Of a stretch of 61,748 bases of DNA, positions 27,937 through 37,222 are shown piece by piece. The position numbers and the translations under genes are program-made. The notes beneath the pieces are model-generated. The model was given only the letters and a program-made list of their open reading frames with translations. It searched no databases and was not told where the DNA came from. Source of the DNA: Sphingomonadaceae bacterium (GTDB lineage Bacteria > Pseudomonadota > Alphaproteobacteria > Sphingomonadales > Sphingomonadaceae); assembly GCA_947453945.1 (NCBI GenBank), contig CANGJB010000015.1:1-61748 (forward strand), in the 5' to 3' direction. Every line of letters starts with the position of its first letter. The first letter of the stretch is position 1.

Positions 27937-28665
27937 ATGGACGAGGAACTGCTCAAGCTCAAGAACCCGCAACGCGCGCGCGCACGCCGGCCCGGACGGC
28001 TCCATCAGGCGGGCTGGCTGCTGGCGCGGCTGGTGGCGGCGTTCCTGTTCCTCAGCGTGATTATGGTGGTGATCTATCGCTTCGTGCCTGTGCCCGTGAC
28101 GCTGACGATGATCTTCGATCCCAACGGCATCAACAAGGAATGGGTGCCGCTTTCAAAGATCGACCGCAACATGGTTGATGCCGCGATTGCGGGCGAGGAC
28201 GGCAAGTTCTGCCAGCACCACGGGTTCGATCAGGACGCAATCCTGAAAGCCTGGGAGCGCAACCAGGAAGGCGGGCGCATCCGCGGCGGCTCCACGATCA
28301 GCCAGCAGGCCGCCAAGAACGTGTTTCTGTGGCAAGGCGGCGGCTATGTGCGCAAGGGGCTGGAAGCCTGGTTCACCGTGCTGATCGAGGCGATCTGGGG
28401 CAAGCGGCGGATCATGGAAGTCTACCTCAATGTCGCCGAGACGGGCATCGGGACTTATGGCGTGGAGGCCGGGGCGCAGCGCTACTACAAAAAGCCGGCG
28501 GCGCATCTGAGCCGCGTGGAAGCGGCGCGGATCGCGGCGGCCTTCCCGCAGCCCAAGGTGCGCGCGGTGACCGGCGCGACCGGCTCGACCCGCCGCCACG
28601 GCAACGTGATCGCTGCGCGGGTGAACACCGTGCGCGCGGATTACGATACCTGCGTCTATCAGTAA
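27937..28665 (+). CDS. mtgA: Monofunctional biosynthetic peptidoglycan transglycosylase
   Basis: 242 aa. One N-terminal transmembrane helix (about 25-48) anchors a GT51 glycosyltransferase domain. Catalytic motif 1 is AIAGEDGKFCQHHGFD, motif 2 is GGSTISQQAAKN, and EVYLNVAETGIGTYGVEAGAQRYYKK is the conserved later block. It polymerises lipid II into glycan strands in the periplasm. Length matches E. coli MtgA (242 aa). Confidence 0.95.
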   Translation: MDEELLKLKNPQRARARRPGRLHQAGWLLARLVAAFLFLSVIMVVIYRFVPVPVTLTMIFDPNGINKEWVPLSKIDRNMVDAAIAGEDGKFCQHHGFDQDAILKAWERNQEGGRIRGGSTISQQAAKNVFLWQGGGYVRKGLEAWFTVLIEAIWGKRRIMEVYLNVAETGIGTYGVEAGAQRYYKKPAAHLSRVEAARIAAAFPQPKVRAVTGATGSTRRHGNVIAARVNTVRADYDTCVYQ

Positions 28666-28737
28666 GGAGAGCTTCCCGCGTTCCCGGGCTGCGCGCATGG
28701 TGATGCCGCCAGAAGAAGCCACGGGAGAGGGAACGCT

Positions 28738-29094
28738 ATGCCGCAAGTGATCATTCACGCATGGATCGAATTTGCCGATCAGGCGACGCGCGACGAGGCG
28801 GTGCGGCTGGCAGCGCCGATCCAGTGGGAATCGCGCACCGCGGAGCCGGGCTGTCTGGAATACTGCTTTGCGGCGGATCCTTGCATCCCCACCCGCGTGA
28901 CGATTCACGAATTGTGGGAGGACCACGCCTCGCTCGTCGCGCACTTCCAGCACCCCTGCTATGCGGCGATGCGTGATCTCATGGTGGGTTTTGGCCCTAC
29001 CGCACTGTGGAACCGGATGTACGAGGCAGGCCGGGACGGGCCGGTCTACCGCGAGGATGGCGGGATGCGCACAGTGTTGTTCGAAGAAGCGTAG
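28738..29094 (+). CDS. Small antibiotic-biosynthesis-monooxygenase (ABM/YgiN-like) protein
   Basis: 118 aa with a ferredoxin-like dimeric alpha/beta barrel pattern. VIIHAWIEFADQATRDEA starts it, followed by ESRTAEPGCLEYCFAADP and IHELWEDHASLVAHFQHPCY, the core ABM block. Members oxidise quinols or degrade heme, or act without cofactor on aromatic polyketides. Context gives no substrate. GGGAGAGGG precedes the ATG. Confidence 0.85.
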   Translation: MPQVIIHAWIEFADQATRDEAVRLAAPIQWESRTAEPGCLEYCFAADPCIPTRVTIHELWEDHASLVAHFQHPCYAAMRDLMVGFGPTALWNRMYEAGRDGPVYREDGGMRTVLFEEA

Positions 29095-29103
29095 GCGCGG
29101 GGA

Positions 29104-29889
29104 TCAGGCCGCTTCGGCGGCAGGTTCGCCTTGCACGGAAATCAGCCAGCGCGCGGTGCATTCGAGGCCGACGGCGGTGAGCAGGCCCGAAGCGTAGGCG
29201 CCGGTATCGAGGCTGATGCGCAGCGGCGAGACATGCGGTTCTTCAAGGATCGTGTGGCCGTGGACGACTGCGAAATCGCGGGCATCGGACCCCTCGATGA
29301 ATTCGCCGCGAATCCAGCGCAAGTCCGAGACTTTCTGCTCTTCAAGTGGGACACCCGGGCGCACGCCGGCGTGAACGAACACGTAGTCCCCGATCTGGAT
29401 GCGATCTTCCATGCCTTGCATGAAGGCAACGTCGTCTGCGGGGACGACATCGTTCATGATCGCGCGCAGTTCTTCCAATGTGGCCCGGCTGTAGACATCG
29501 GGCGTGATCGGGTAGCTGAGCAGGGTTTCGCGCCCGCCGTGGCGCAGGAAATGGCGCAGCGTATCATCCCGTTCGAAGCTGCCGAGGAACATTTCCTCGT
29601 GGTTGCCCGCCAGAATGCGCACGCGCCGCCGCTGGGCCCATTCGCGCGCTGTGGCGATGACTCCGGCGCTATCCGGACCGCGATCAACCAGATCGCCGAG
29701 CAGAATGACGGTGGTATCGGCCGGTTCCCGCCCGTCTTCGTCCGCCTCGATCCGCGCGATCATGTGGCACAACAGGTCGCATCGGCCATGGATATCACCA
29801 ATGGCATAGACCCTCTGGCCTTCGGGAACCGAGGGAGTCACCTCGGGCGCGGAGCGGTATTCAAGGAGGGAGCGGAGCAACTTCAGCAT
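29104..29889 (-). CDS. PPP-family metallophosphoesterase (ApaH/PrpA-like)
   Basis: 261 aa. The metallophosphoesterase signature is complete: YAIGDIHGRCDLL, LLGDLVDRGPDS, ILAGNHEEM and VVHGHTI. It is close to bacterial Ser/Thr phosphatases and diadenosine tetraphosphatases, so the physiological substrate is uncertain. ATG at 29889 (MLKLLRSLLEYR). The frame stays open much further upstream but that part overlaps the leader of the porin gene and lacks coding features. Confidence 0.88.
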   Translation of the reverse strand: MLKLLRSLLEYRSAPEVTPSVPEGQRVYAIGDIHGRCDLLCHMIARIEADEDGREPADTTVILLGDLVDRGPDSAGVIATAREWAQRRRVRILAGNHEEMFLGSFERDDTLRHFLRHGGRETLLSYPITPDVYSRATLEELRAIMNDVVPADDVAFMQGMEDRIQIGDYVFVHAGVRPGVPLEEQKVSDLRWIRGEFIEGSDARDFAVVHGHTILEEPHVSPLRISLDTGAYASGLLTAVGLECTARWLISVQGEPAAEAA

Positions 29890-30130
29890 GTGTGACAAAC
29901 CTGACAACACGGATATGGGCCGGATCGCGGCGCACGCAAGGGGCGGGCTAGGCGCCTGGTGCGCAATTGCAACAGAGCGTGGGAAAGCCGCGATCAGCCG
30001 TTGGCATGCTCTTGTGCATCGCAGCAAAATGCAGCAACAAAAAGTCACAAATCGAAGGACGACCCGGCCAATGGAGTCGCCACGATCTGTGCAGGTGGGA
30101 CGACGCAAACCCAAAAACAAAGGATTTCCC

Positions 30131-30952
30131 ATGCGTACGTCCAGCAAGGCCCTTGTGGCCGCAACTCTTGCCACCTTGAGCTTCGCCGCTGCTGCGCCCG
30201 CGTTTGCCGACGAAGCCGCTCCGCCGAGCGATATCACCGTGACGGGCGCTGCCACCATCGCCAGCCAGTACCGGTTCCGCGGCGTCGCGCAGTCGGACAA
30301 CAAGCCGGTTGTGCAGGGCACCTTCACGATTGCGCACAGTTCGGGCTTCTATATCTCGACCTGGGCTTCGAGCGCTTCGGCGGGCAATAGCCCGATCAAC
30401 ATCGGCGGCACCGAAATCGATATCTACGGCGGCTACACGCACGGGATCGGCGACACCGGCTTCACCATCGATGGAGGCCTCTATGGCTACATCTATCCGG
30501 GTGCGACCGCGGGCAACCTCTGGGAAGTCTACGGTTCGGTGGCCAAGACGCTTGGCCCGGTGACGGCGAAGGTCGGCGCGAACTTCGCGCCCGCGCAGAA
30601 GGTGTTCAACTACAACTTCACCTCGCCCCATCGCGGCAACCTCTATGTCTATGGCGAACTGGGCGGTGCGATCCCGGGCACCCCGCTGAGCATTCACTCG
30701 CATCTTGCCCACACCGGCGGCGGCTTCGATTTCCCGAAGCCGTTCCTCGATTACAACGTCGGGGTTACCGCGAAGTATAAAAACCTTGCGCTGGATGCCT
30801 CAGTGGTCGGCACGAATGCCAAGCGCAGCGATTTCTCCGGGAGCTCGCTGTGCACCGGCGCCGGTTCGGGTGGTGCGATCGCGGCCTGCGCCAATTCGTT
30901 CTACCGCACGACCAAGCCGGTCGGCGTTGTCTCGCTGACCGCATCGTTCTGA
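30131..30952 (+). CDS. TorF-family putative porin
   Basis: 273 aa with a signal peptide (about 1-26, ending APAFADE). The mature part has alternating aromatic beta strands and ends in Phe (VGVVSLTASF). ATIASQYRFRGVAQSDNKPVVQGTFTI is the typical N-terminal block of the TorF (Gcw_chp) family of outer-membrane proteins, which may transport small solutes. AAAGGATTTCCC precedes the ATG. An AT-rich leader of about 200 bp (29930-30130) probably holds its promoter. Confidence 0.88.
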   Translation: MRTSSKALVAATLATLSFAAAAPAFADEAAPPSDITVTGAATIASQYRFRGVAQSDNKPVVQGTFTIAHSSGFYISTWASSASAGNSPINIGGTEIDIYGGYTHGIGDTGFTIDGGLYGYIYPGATAGNLWEVYGSVAKTLGPVTAKVGANFAPAQKVFNYNFTSPHRGNLYVYGELGGAIPGTPLSIHSHLAHTGGGFDFPKPFLDYNVGVTAKYKNLALDASVVGTNAKRSDFSGSSLCTGAGSGGAIAACANSFYRTTKPVGVVSLTASF

Positions 30953-30975
30953 TCGCCTAAGCGCATTGGCATCTT

Positions 30976-31010
30976 GAGGGGCGCACCGCGTGGCGGAGCG
31001 CCCCTCTTTT
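30976..31010 (+). terminator. Terminator of the porin gene
   Basis: GAGGGGCGC (30976-30984) pairs with GCGCCCCTC (30998-31006) and TTTT follows. It lies between the convergent porin and SIMPL genes. Confidence 0.8.
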
Positions 31011-31015
31011 GCGAT

Positions 31016-31807
31016 CTAGCGCAGATAGAAATCGATCGTGGTGACGACGCGAACTTTCTTGAAGGGCGTGTCTGAAACGCCCCAGCCGCCGCCGCCATCG
31101 CCATCGCGAGCGGTGACTTCGAAGTAGCCCTGCGTCGCGCTCTTGATCCCGCCCACGCCGGTTCCGCTGTCCTGCGCGAACTGTTCGGCAGAGCGGCGCG
31201 CATCCTTGGTCGCGGCGGCCACCATCTCGGGCTTGATCTTGTCGAGCCCGGTGAAGGTATAGGCCATGCCGGAGCCTTCCTCGAGCATAACGCCCCGGCG
31301 CACCAGATCGAACTGGCGGCGCACTGCATCCTGCGCGCGCTTGATGTCCGTGGTGCGCAAGGCCATCCGCTGGCGCACGGTGAAGCGGGTCACGCCATTG
31401 TCCGTGCTGGCGTTGACGTTCACGCCGGTGGGCTGGAGCGCTTCTGCCGGAAAGCCGAGCCCGGAGAAGAATGCGCGGATTTCCTGGCTATCGTGATCGA
31501 CGCTGGCCTGCGCGCCGCCCATGTCTTCGGCGGTGGCGGAATAGGCGATCGTCCAGGTGGCAAGGTCGGCGGTGACCTCGCGCTCGGCAAGGCCGCGCAC
31601 GGTGACCGAACGGTCCGCCTCGCGGCTGCGCCTCAGGCCATCGCCGAGCAGATAGCCGCCCGCCACCATGCCCAGCGCGAGCACGCCGGCAGCGGCGAGC
31701 GCCGGACCTGCCAATGCTTTGGGCCAGCCCGAGGGGGTGAGGCGGCCAAGAAAGGTTTGGGATTCGGCTGCAGGCTCATTATCGCTGGTGTTGTCGGTAT
31801 CTGGCAC
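31016..31807 (-). CDS. SIMPL-domain (DUF541) membrane-anchored protein
   Basis: About 263 aa. One transmembrane segment (about 33-55, LAAAGVLALGMVAGGYLLG) precedes a SIMPL domain (about 65-260, SVTVRGLAEREVTADLATWTI). SIMPL/DUF541 proteins are periplasmic and of uncertain function, linked to oxidative stress in E. coli (YggE). I favour the GTG at 31807, preceded by CAGGGAGA. The frame extends to a TTG at 31888 without a ribosome-binding site. It is divergent from gloA. Confidence 0.82.
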   Translation of the reverse strand: MPDTDNTSDNEPAAESQTFLGRLTPSGWPKALAGPALAAAGVLALGMVAGGYLLGDGLRRSREADRSVTVRGLAEREVTADLATWTIAYSATAEDMGGAQASVDHDSQEIRAFFSGLGFPAEALQPTGVNVNASTDNGVTRFTVRQRMALRTTDIKRAQDAVRRQFDLVRRGVMLEEGSGMAYTFTGLDKIKPEMVAAATKDARRSAEQFAQDSGTGVGGIKSATQGYFEVTARDGDGGGGWGVSDTPFKKVRVVTTIDFYLR

Positions 31808-31914
31808 GGCATGGTCTCCCTGACGGGCGCTTGGCCCTGCGGTGAACTGTGCGATTCTGTCGATGAACTGAGTTTGAATGAGCGCCAAGTTTGAATGGAT
31901 AAGGAGACGGTAGA

Positions 31915-32352
31915 GTGACCAAGTTTCTCCACGCGATGATCCGCGTGACCGACCCCGAGGCGACGATCGCCTTCTTCGAGCTGTTCGGGGTGAAGGAAGT
32001 TCGCCGCTTCTCCAGCGACAAAGGCCGCTTCACGCTGATCTTCCTTGCCGCCCCGGGCGAAGAAGACATTGCCGAGGTGGAGCTGACCTACAACTGGCCG
32101 GCGGAAGACGGCACCCCGGCGGAAGTTTACGCCGGTGGGCGCAATTTCGGCCACCTCGCCTACCGGGTGAGCAATATCTACGAGACTTGCGCCAAGATCA
32201 TGGCGGCGGGGCACATCGTCCATCGCCCTCCGCGCGATGGGCACATGGCCTTCGTGAAGAGCCCGGACGGGATCTCAATCGAACTGCTGCAGGACGGCCA
32301 TCTCGAACCCGCAGAGCCATGGGCGAGCATGGAAAACACCGGAACCTGGTGA
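31915..32352 (+). CDS. gloA: Lactoylglutathione lyase (glyoxalase I)
   Basis: 145 aa of the VOC superfamily. It converts the methylglyoxal-glutathione hemithioacetal to S-lactoylglutathione. Metal ligands are recognisable: His in FLHAMIRV, Glu in VELTYNW, His in GHLAYRV and Glu in ISIELLQ. AAGGAGACGG precedes the GTG start. Two strong hairpins follow the stop. Confidence 0.92.
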   Translation: MTKFLHAMIRVTDPEATIAFFELFGVKEVRRFSSDKGRFTLIFLAAPGEEDIAEVELTYNWPAEDGTPAEVYAGGRNFGHLAYRVSNIYETCAKIMAAGHIVHRPPRDGHMAFVKSPDGISIELLQDGHLEPAEPWASMENTGTW

Positions 32353-32370
32353 ACCCAGCGCGCGGGGAGA

Positions 32371-32427
32371 GGCGCGCGCGGGCAGAGGAAGGTCCTGGCC
32401 CGCGCGCGCCTGTCCCGTCATGGGACA
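32371..32427 (+). terminator. Two consecutive hairpins after gloA
   Basis: First: a 13-bp perfect stem, 32371-32383 with 32398-32410 (GGCGCGCGCGGGC on the left), loop 14 nt. Second, directly adjacent: TGTCCC (32411-32416) and GGGACA (32422-32427) with a 5-nt loop. No long T-tract follows, so termination is likely but not canonical. Confidence 0.55.
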
Positions 32428-32484
32428 TTCAAGGCGGACTAAAAACCAGTGTCGCGTGAGGTAACGATCCGTTAACCATCACGC

Positions 32485-33522
32485 ATGGGCTGGGCATTTG
32501 GACGAGTCCCCGTTTTGGCGGGGCTGCTGCTGACGCTGCTGGGATGCGGCATGTTGGCGCGCGGCGCGTATTCAGAGCGCACGGCGGCGCCTGCCGGGCA
32601 AGCCGGTGGGGTGCAGCTTGCATCCGCGGCGGCGCAGTGCGGGCCCGATCCGGTGCTCGATGGCGCGGCGGCGGCGCAATTCTCTGGCCAGCTCACAAAT
32701 GAGTTTTCCGGCCAGCTTTCCGGCCAGCCGGCCCCGCCGCCGATGCCCAGCGCGGCCTCGGTGGTGCACAAGGGCGTGCTGATCGTGGTGAGCATCCCCT
32801 CGCAGCGGCTCTACGTTTTCAAGGACGGCGAGGAGTGGGGTTCGACCACCGTTTCCACCGGGCGGCGCGGCTATGGGACGCCGGCGGGGACTTTCACCAT
32901 CCTGCAGAAGCACGTGAAGCACCGCTCGCGCACCTATGGCAACGCGCCGATGCCTTATATGCAGCGGCTGACCTGGAGCGGGGTGGCGCTTCATGCGGGG
33001 CACGTGACGGGCGCGCCAGCCTCGCACGGGTGCATCCGCCTGCCGATGGACTTCGCCCGGCAGCTCTATGCGCTGACTAATCCGGCCTCAACCGCAGTGG
33101 TGATCCTGCGCCAGCCGCTGACATATGCCGAGGCGGCCAAGAGCGCCGCGCTGGGAGCGCCGCTGCCGGCGCAGGCTCTGGTGCAGGCTCAGCCGCAGCC
33201 GCAACTTCAGCCGCAATTCCAAGCCCAGCCCCAGCCGCAGTTTCAGCCTCAGCCGCAACCCGTCCGGCCGGCTTTCGTTCCGCCGCAGGCGCCAGTGCAG
33301 ACGATCCAGCTGGCGGCGGCGGCCAATGCCTACGGCGCGGATTCGCTGTGGCAGGAGCTTTCAGCCAGCGAACCTGAATTGCAGACGCTGGAACCGGTGA
33401 TCGTGCCGGCGGTGGTGCGTTCGATGCAGGTCTACCGGCTGCGGGCTTCGGGCCGCGATGCCTATGCGATCTGCGGCCGTTTGGCGGCGCGCGGGATCGC
33501 CTGCCTGAAAGTGACCGCCTAG
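32485..33522 (+). CDS. L,D-transpeptidase with Gln/Pro linker and SPOR-like C-terminus
   Basis: 345 aa. A hydrophobic N-terminus ending LLTLLGCGM suggests a lipoprotein. The YkuD domain (about 95-212) has VALHAGHVTGAPASHGCIRLP with the canonical His and catalytic Cys. A low-complexity linker (about 230-275) is built from repeated QPQPQ/QFQPQ units. The last 60 residues (SMQVYRLRASGRDAYAICGRLAARGIACL) look like a degenerate SPOR domain. This would target a crosslinking enzyme to septal peptidoglycan. It is the more canonical of the two YkuD proteins in the window. Confidence 0.87.
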   Translation: MGWAFGRVPVLAGLLLTLLGCGMLARGAYSERTAAPAGQAGGVQLASAAAQCGPDPVLDGAAAAQFSGQLTNEFSGQLSGQPAPPPMPSAASVVHKGVLIVVSIPSQRLYVFKDGEEWGSTTVSTGRRGYGTPAGTFTILQKHVKHRSRTYGNAPMPYMQRLTWSGVALHAGHVTGAPASHGCIRLPMDFARQLYALTNPASTAVVILRQPLTYAEAAKSAALGAPLPAQALVQAQPQPQLQPQFQAQPQPQFQPQPQPVRPAFVPPQAPVQTIQLAAAANAYGADSLWQELSASEPELQTLEPVIVPAVVRSMQVYRLRASGRDAYAICGRLAARGIACLKVTA

Positions 33523-33678
33523 CCCGGGCTGCTGCCGACCGGATGGTGGGGCCGCTCTCCTGCGACACGCGCTTCGCTCATTGTTTCCGTGGGGGACAAG
33601 CTGCGTTGAATTATTTCCTTCTACCGCAAGACCGCGCAGCGGCTTAGGGAGGCGCACTGGTTTTCGGGAGTGGTTGCG

Positions 33679-35775
33679 ATGAGCGGATATGTCGAGCGTT
33701 CGGGGCTTCAGGTGGCGGCGGTTCTGGCCGATTTCATCGAGACGCGCGCACTGCCGGGAACGGGCCTGACGGCGGATGCGTTCTGGGCCGGTGCTTCCGG
33801 CATTTTCGCGACGTTTGCGCCGCGCAATGCCGCTCTGCTTGCCAAGCGCGAGGACCTGCAGGCCAAGATCGACAGCTGGCATCGGGAGAGCGCCGGGCAG
33901 GCGCAGGACATGGCCGCCTACAAGGCGTTCCTCACCGAAGTCGGCTATCTGGTGCCCGAGCCTGCACCGTTTGCGGTTTCGCCGGAGAATGTGGACCGCG
34001 AGCTGGCCACGGTGGCAGGCGCGCAGCTGGTCGTACCGATCCTCAATGCGCGGTTCCTGCTCAATGCCGCGAACGCGCGGTGGGGCAGCCTTTATGATGC
34101 GCTCTATGGCACCGATGCCATTCCGGGCGCGGCGGCCGGGAAGGGCTATGATCCCGTGCGCGGCGCAGCGGTGATTGCCTGGGCCAAGGCATTTCTGGAC
34201 GAGGCGGTGCCGCTGGCGGCGGGTTCGTGGGCAGACTGGGCTGGCGGCGAGCCGGCGCTGAAGGATTCAGGCCAGCTGGTCGGCCGGGCGGGCGACAATC
34301 TGCTTTTCCGCCACAATGGCCTGCACATCGAAGTGGTGATCGACCGCGCTCATCCCATCGGCAAGGACGATCCGGCGGGGATCGCCGACATGGTGCTGGA
34401 AGCCGCGATCTCCACGATCTGCGATTGCGAGGATTCGGTCGCGGCGGTGGACGCCGAGGACAAGGTGGCGGCCTATGCCAACTGGCTGGGTCTGATGCAG
34501 GGCAATCTGGAGGACACCTTCGAAAAGGGCGGCGCGCTGATGACGCGGCGGCTCAACCCGGACCGGGTTTACACCGCGCCCGATGGCTCTGTGCTGACGC
34601 TGCATGGCCGTTCGCTGCTGCTGGTGCGCAATGTGGGGCACCTGATGACCAATCCGGCCGTGCTGCTGCCGGGCGGGGGCGAGGCGCCGGAAGGCATTCT
34701 GGATAGTATCATCACCAGCCTGATCGCGATGCACGATATCAATGGCTCGCGGGCCAACAGCCGCAGCGGCTCGGTCTATATCGTGAAGCCCAAGATGCAC
34801 GGGCCGGAAGAAGCCGCGTTTGCCAACGATCTGTTCGATGCGGTGGAAGACGTGCTGGGGCTGGCGCGCCACACGATCAAGATCGGGGTGATGGACGAGG
34901 AGCGCCGTACGAGCGCGAACTTGGCAGCCTGCATCCATGCGGTGAAGGACCGGATCATGTTCATCAACACCGGCTTCCTCGATCGCACGGGTGACGAGAT
35001 GCACACTTCGATGCAGGCCGGCGCAATGCTGCGCAAGGGCGACATGAAAACGAGCCCCTGGATCTCGTCCTACGAGGATCGCAACGTGCAGATCGGCCTT
35101 GCCTCAGGGCTTTCCGGCAAAGCGCAGATCGGCAAGGGGATGTGGGCGATGCCCGACCGCATGGCCGACATGCTGGTCCAGAAGGTGGGCCATCCGATGA
35201 CCGGCGCGAACACCGCCTGGGTGCCTTCGCCGACAGCGGCGGTGCTGCACGCGACGCATTACCACAAGGTCGATGTGTTTGCCCGGCAGGTGGAGCGCTG
35301 CGCCGAAGGGATCGCCAGCCTCGATGCGCTGCTGACCATTCCCGTGGCGGCGGGCCAGAACTGGTCGGCCGAGGATATTCAGGCCGAGATCGACAACAAT
35401 GCGCAGGGCATTCTGGGCTATGTCGTGCGCTGGGTCGATCAAGGGATCGGCTGCTCCAAGGTGCCGGATATCAACGATGTCGGCCTGATGGAGGACCGCG
35501 CCACGCTGCGGATTTCGAGCCAGCATATTGCCAACTGGCTGCTGCACGGGGTCGTGACGGCAAGCCAGGTGGATGCGGCGCTGCTGCGCATGGCGGCCAA
35601 GGTCGATGCGCAGAACGCGGGCGATCCGCTCTACCAGCCGATGGCGAGCGATCCGTCGGGCAGCCTTGCGTTTCAGGCGGCGCGGGCGCTGGTGTTTGAC
35701 GGCGTGACGCAGCCGAGCGGCTATACCGAACCGCTGCTCCATGCCTTCCGCCAGCGCGTGAAGGCGCAGGCCTGA
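33679..35775 (+). CDS. glcB: Malate synthase G
   Basis: 698 aa, close to E. coli GlcB (723). It condenses glyoxylate with acetyl-CoA to malate in the glyoxylate shunt and glycolate use. Conserved blocks include [51 protein letters not shown] and [18 protein letters not shown]. The ATG at 33679 follows CGGGAG. glcG lies 54 bp downstream. Confidence 0.96.
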   Translation: MSGYVERSGLQVAAVLADFIETRALPGTGLTADAFWAGASGIFATFAPRNAALLAKREDLQAKIDSWHRESAGQAQDMAAYKAFLTEVGYLVPEPAPFAVSPENVDRELATVAGAQLVVPILNARFLLNAANARWGSLYDALYGTDAIPGAAAGKGYDPVRGAAVIAWAKAFLDEAVPLAAGSWADWAGGEPALKDSGQLVGRAGDNLLFRHNGLHIEVVIDRAHPIGKDDPAGIADMVLEAAISTICDCEDSVAAVDAEDKVAAYANWLGLMQGNLEDTFEKGGALMTRRLNPDRVYTAPDGSVLTLHGRSLLLVRNVGHLMTNPAVLLPGGGEAPEGILDSIITSLIAMHDINGSRANSRSGSVYIVKPKMHGPEEAAFANDLFDAVEDVLGLARHTIKIGVMDEERRTSANLAACIHAVKDRIMFINTGFLDRTGDEMHTSMQAGAMLRKGDMKTSPWISSYEDRNVQIGLASGLSGKAQIGKGMWAMPDRMADMLVQKVGHPMTGANTAWVPSPTAAVLHATHYHKVDVFARQVERCAEGIASLDALLTIPVAAGQNWSAEDIQAEIDNNAQGILGYVVRWVDQGIGCSKVPDINDVGLMEDRATLRISSQHIANWLLHGVVTASQVDAALLRMAAKVDAQNAGDPLYQPMASDPSGSLAFQAARALVFDGVTQPSGYTEPLLHAFRQRVKAQA

Positions 35776-35829
35776 ATCCGAAAAACGGCAACCCCAATCA
35801 GTGTAACGTCCTCCCCAGGAGCAATAACC

Positions 35830-36252
35830 ATGACCCGCATTTCACTCGATCAGGCGCAGACCGCCATCACCGGCGCGCTCAAGGAAGCGCGCACTCTTTC
35901 CCTCAAGCCGATCAGCGTTGCCGTGCTTGATGCAGGTGGCCACCTGATTGCCTTTGCGCGCGAGGATGGTTCCTCGAACCTGAGGCCGCAGATCGCGATG
36001 GCCAAGGCTTCCGGCGCGTTGGCGCTGGGTGTTTCATCACGCACCATCGGCGAAATGGCGATCGAGCGCCCGACGTTCATCAATGCCGCCGCCGGGCTCA
36101 ACCCCGCCGGGATCGTGCCGGCCGCCGGCGGCGTGCTGGTGCGCGGCAGCGACGGTGCCGTGATCGGCGCAGTGGGCGTGACGGGCGATACCAGCGACAA
36201 CGACGAACTGGCAGCGCTGGCGGGCATTGCGGCGGCCGGGCTGCGTAGCTGA
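35830..36252 (+). CDS. GlcG/HbpS-family protein (DUF336)
   Basis: 140 aa. A small alpha/beta protein with VAVLDAGGHLIAFAREDGSS and the glycine-rich GLNPAGIVPAAGGVLVRG block of the GlcG/HbpS family. HbpS binds heme; GlcG is of unknown function but is encoded with glcB in glycolate operons, as here. GGAGCAATAACC precedes the ATG. No glcDEF genes are in the window. Confidence 0.9.
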   Translation: MTRISLDQAQTAITGALKEARTLSLKPISVAVLDAGGHLIAFAREDGSSNLRPQIAMAKASGALALGVSSRTIGEMAIERPTFINAAAGLNPAGIVPAAGGVLVRGSDGAVIGAVGVTGDTSDNDELAALAGIAAAGLRS

Positions 36253-36276
36253 GGCCGCACGGCGGGGCTGCGGCGC

Positions 36277-36350
36277 TGGAGCGGGTGAAGGGAATCGAAC
36301 CCTCGTATTCAGCTTGGGAAGCTGCTGCTCTACCATTGAGCTACACCCGC
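36277..36350 (-). tRNA. tRNA-Gly (anticodon CCC)
   Basis: 74 nt on the minus strand including encoded CCA. Acceptor arms GCGGGTG (from 36350) and CACCCGC (to 36281) pair, the D arm reads AGCTCAATGGTAGAGC and the T arm GGTTCGATTCC. The anticodon loop TTCCCAA gives CCC, for GGG codons. It marks the border between the core region and the accessory region to its right. Confidence 0.95.
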
Positions 36351-36508
36351 CTGAGGCTGGCTGCCTGAGCCACGACCTGCGGCGAACGCCGGAGCAGCCG
36401 TATGGCGGGATCGCTCCTGCGCTTCAAGCCCCTTTCGCAAGGCACCTGCAATGACGCGTACCGGCCCAAGCGGGGCCCGTGCCTGAATTGGAGTTGCGGG
36501 CCTGTCGG

Positions 36509-36925
36509 TTATCCGGCCGTGGCCACGCGTTCCAGCTCGGCATCAAGGTCGACGCCCAATTCGCTGCACATCTCGGCCATGGTGAAGAACCAGATCCGTG
36601 CGAGCTGGATCCGTTCCTGGGGCCGATCCCACGTACGCATGAAGTTTTCGTAGGCTGCCTGCGCGGCTGCAGTGGAAATCGAATACTTCTTGACTGCTGC
36701 CTGAATCGCGCTGGCCGGCTCGCCGGTCTGCTCGTGGTCGGCTCTGACCCAGATGAAGGCGCCGATCTTGAGCATCAGATCCGATTGCGCCGCGAACGGC
36801 ATGCTCTGGCCCTGTAGCATATTCGATGCGACCAAGCGCGATTGGCGTGCTGTGCGGCCGGTGAGCGCAGGGCGCTGCATCCGGTTGGAGATGACGCCTG
36901 AAAAGTTCGAAATTGGCTTCAGCAT
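36509..36925 (-). CDS. Hypothetical protein
   Basis: About 138 aa, not recognised. It looks soluble and helical, with RIQLARIWFFTMAEMCSELG near the C-terminus. No motif, signal or membrane segment is clear. The ATG at 36925 (MLKPISNFS) is the most sensible start; the frame is open to 37186 but the region above is A+T-rich and looks like promoter. Base composition is less GC-rich than the neighbours, so it may be a recent arrival. Confidence 0.55.
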   Translation of the reverse strand: MLKPISNFSGVISNRMQRPALTGRTARQSRLVASNMLQGQSMPFAAQSDLMLKIGAFIWVRADHEQTGEPASAIQAAVKKYSISTAAAQAAYENFMRTWDRPQERIQLARIWFFTMAEMCSELGVDLDAELERVATAG

Positions 36926-37222
36926 ACCCTGATCACCCGTTGCGATTGAAAGCGGCGTCGCGCGGTTACGACTTCTGTGAGTCGCGATGGGCGCGATCGG
37001 CGTCTTGCGGAAGTGAATTAGGTGTAATGTTTGGGAGGGCGAGATTTCTCCAGTTTTTCGTATTGAAAAAAGGTATTTAACCGACTTTCTCAGGTGCGGT
37101 TCCAGCAGCCGTGTTACTGTAACATGTGCCGCAAATGGGCGAAGCCTTGGCCATGCGGCAACGGGTGCGGTTTGGCGTGATCGCATCAGACCGGGCGCGC
37201 CGGGGCAGCAGAGGGAGAGGCC
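36926..37222. promoter_or_regulatory. A+T-richer intergenic region with a TGTTAC palindrome
   Basis: About 300 bp upstream of the hypothetical gene and downstream of the regulator gene. It holds an A+T-rich core (37015-37085) and, at 37112-37124, the palindrome TGTTAC-T-GTAACA (6-bp arms). This is a plausible operator; the half-site TGTTAC recurs before other accessory genes (near 38939 and 50831). No gene seen. Confidence 0.45.

Noticed and set aside
36277..36350. tRNA-Gly as attachment site for a genomic island carrying 36.5-61 kb
   Set aside because: The tRNA 3' end points away from the accessory block, and I saw no integrase gene or repeated tRNA 3' fragment.
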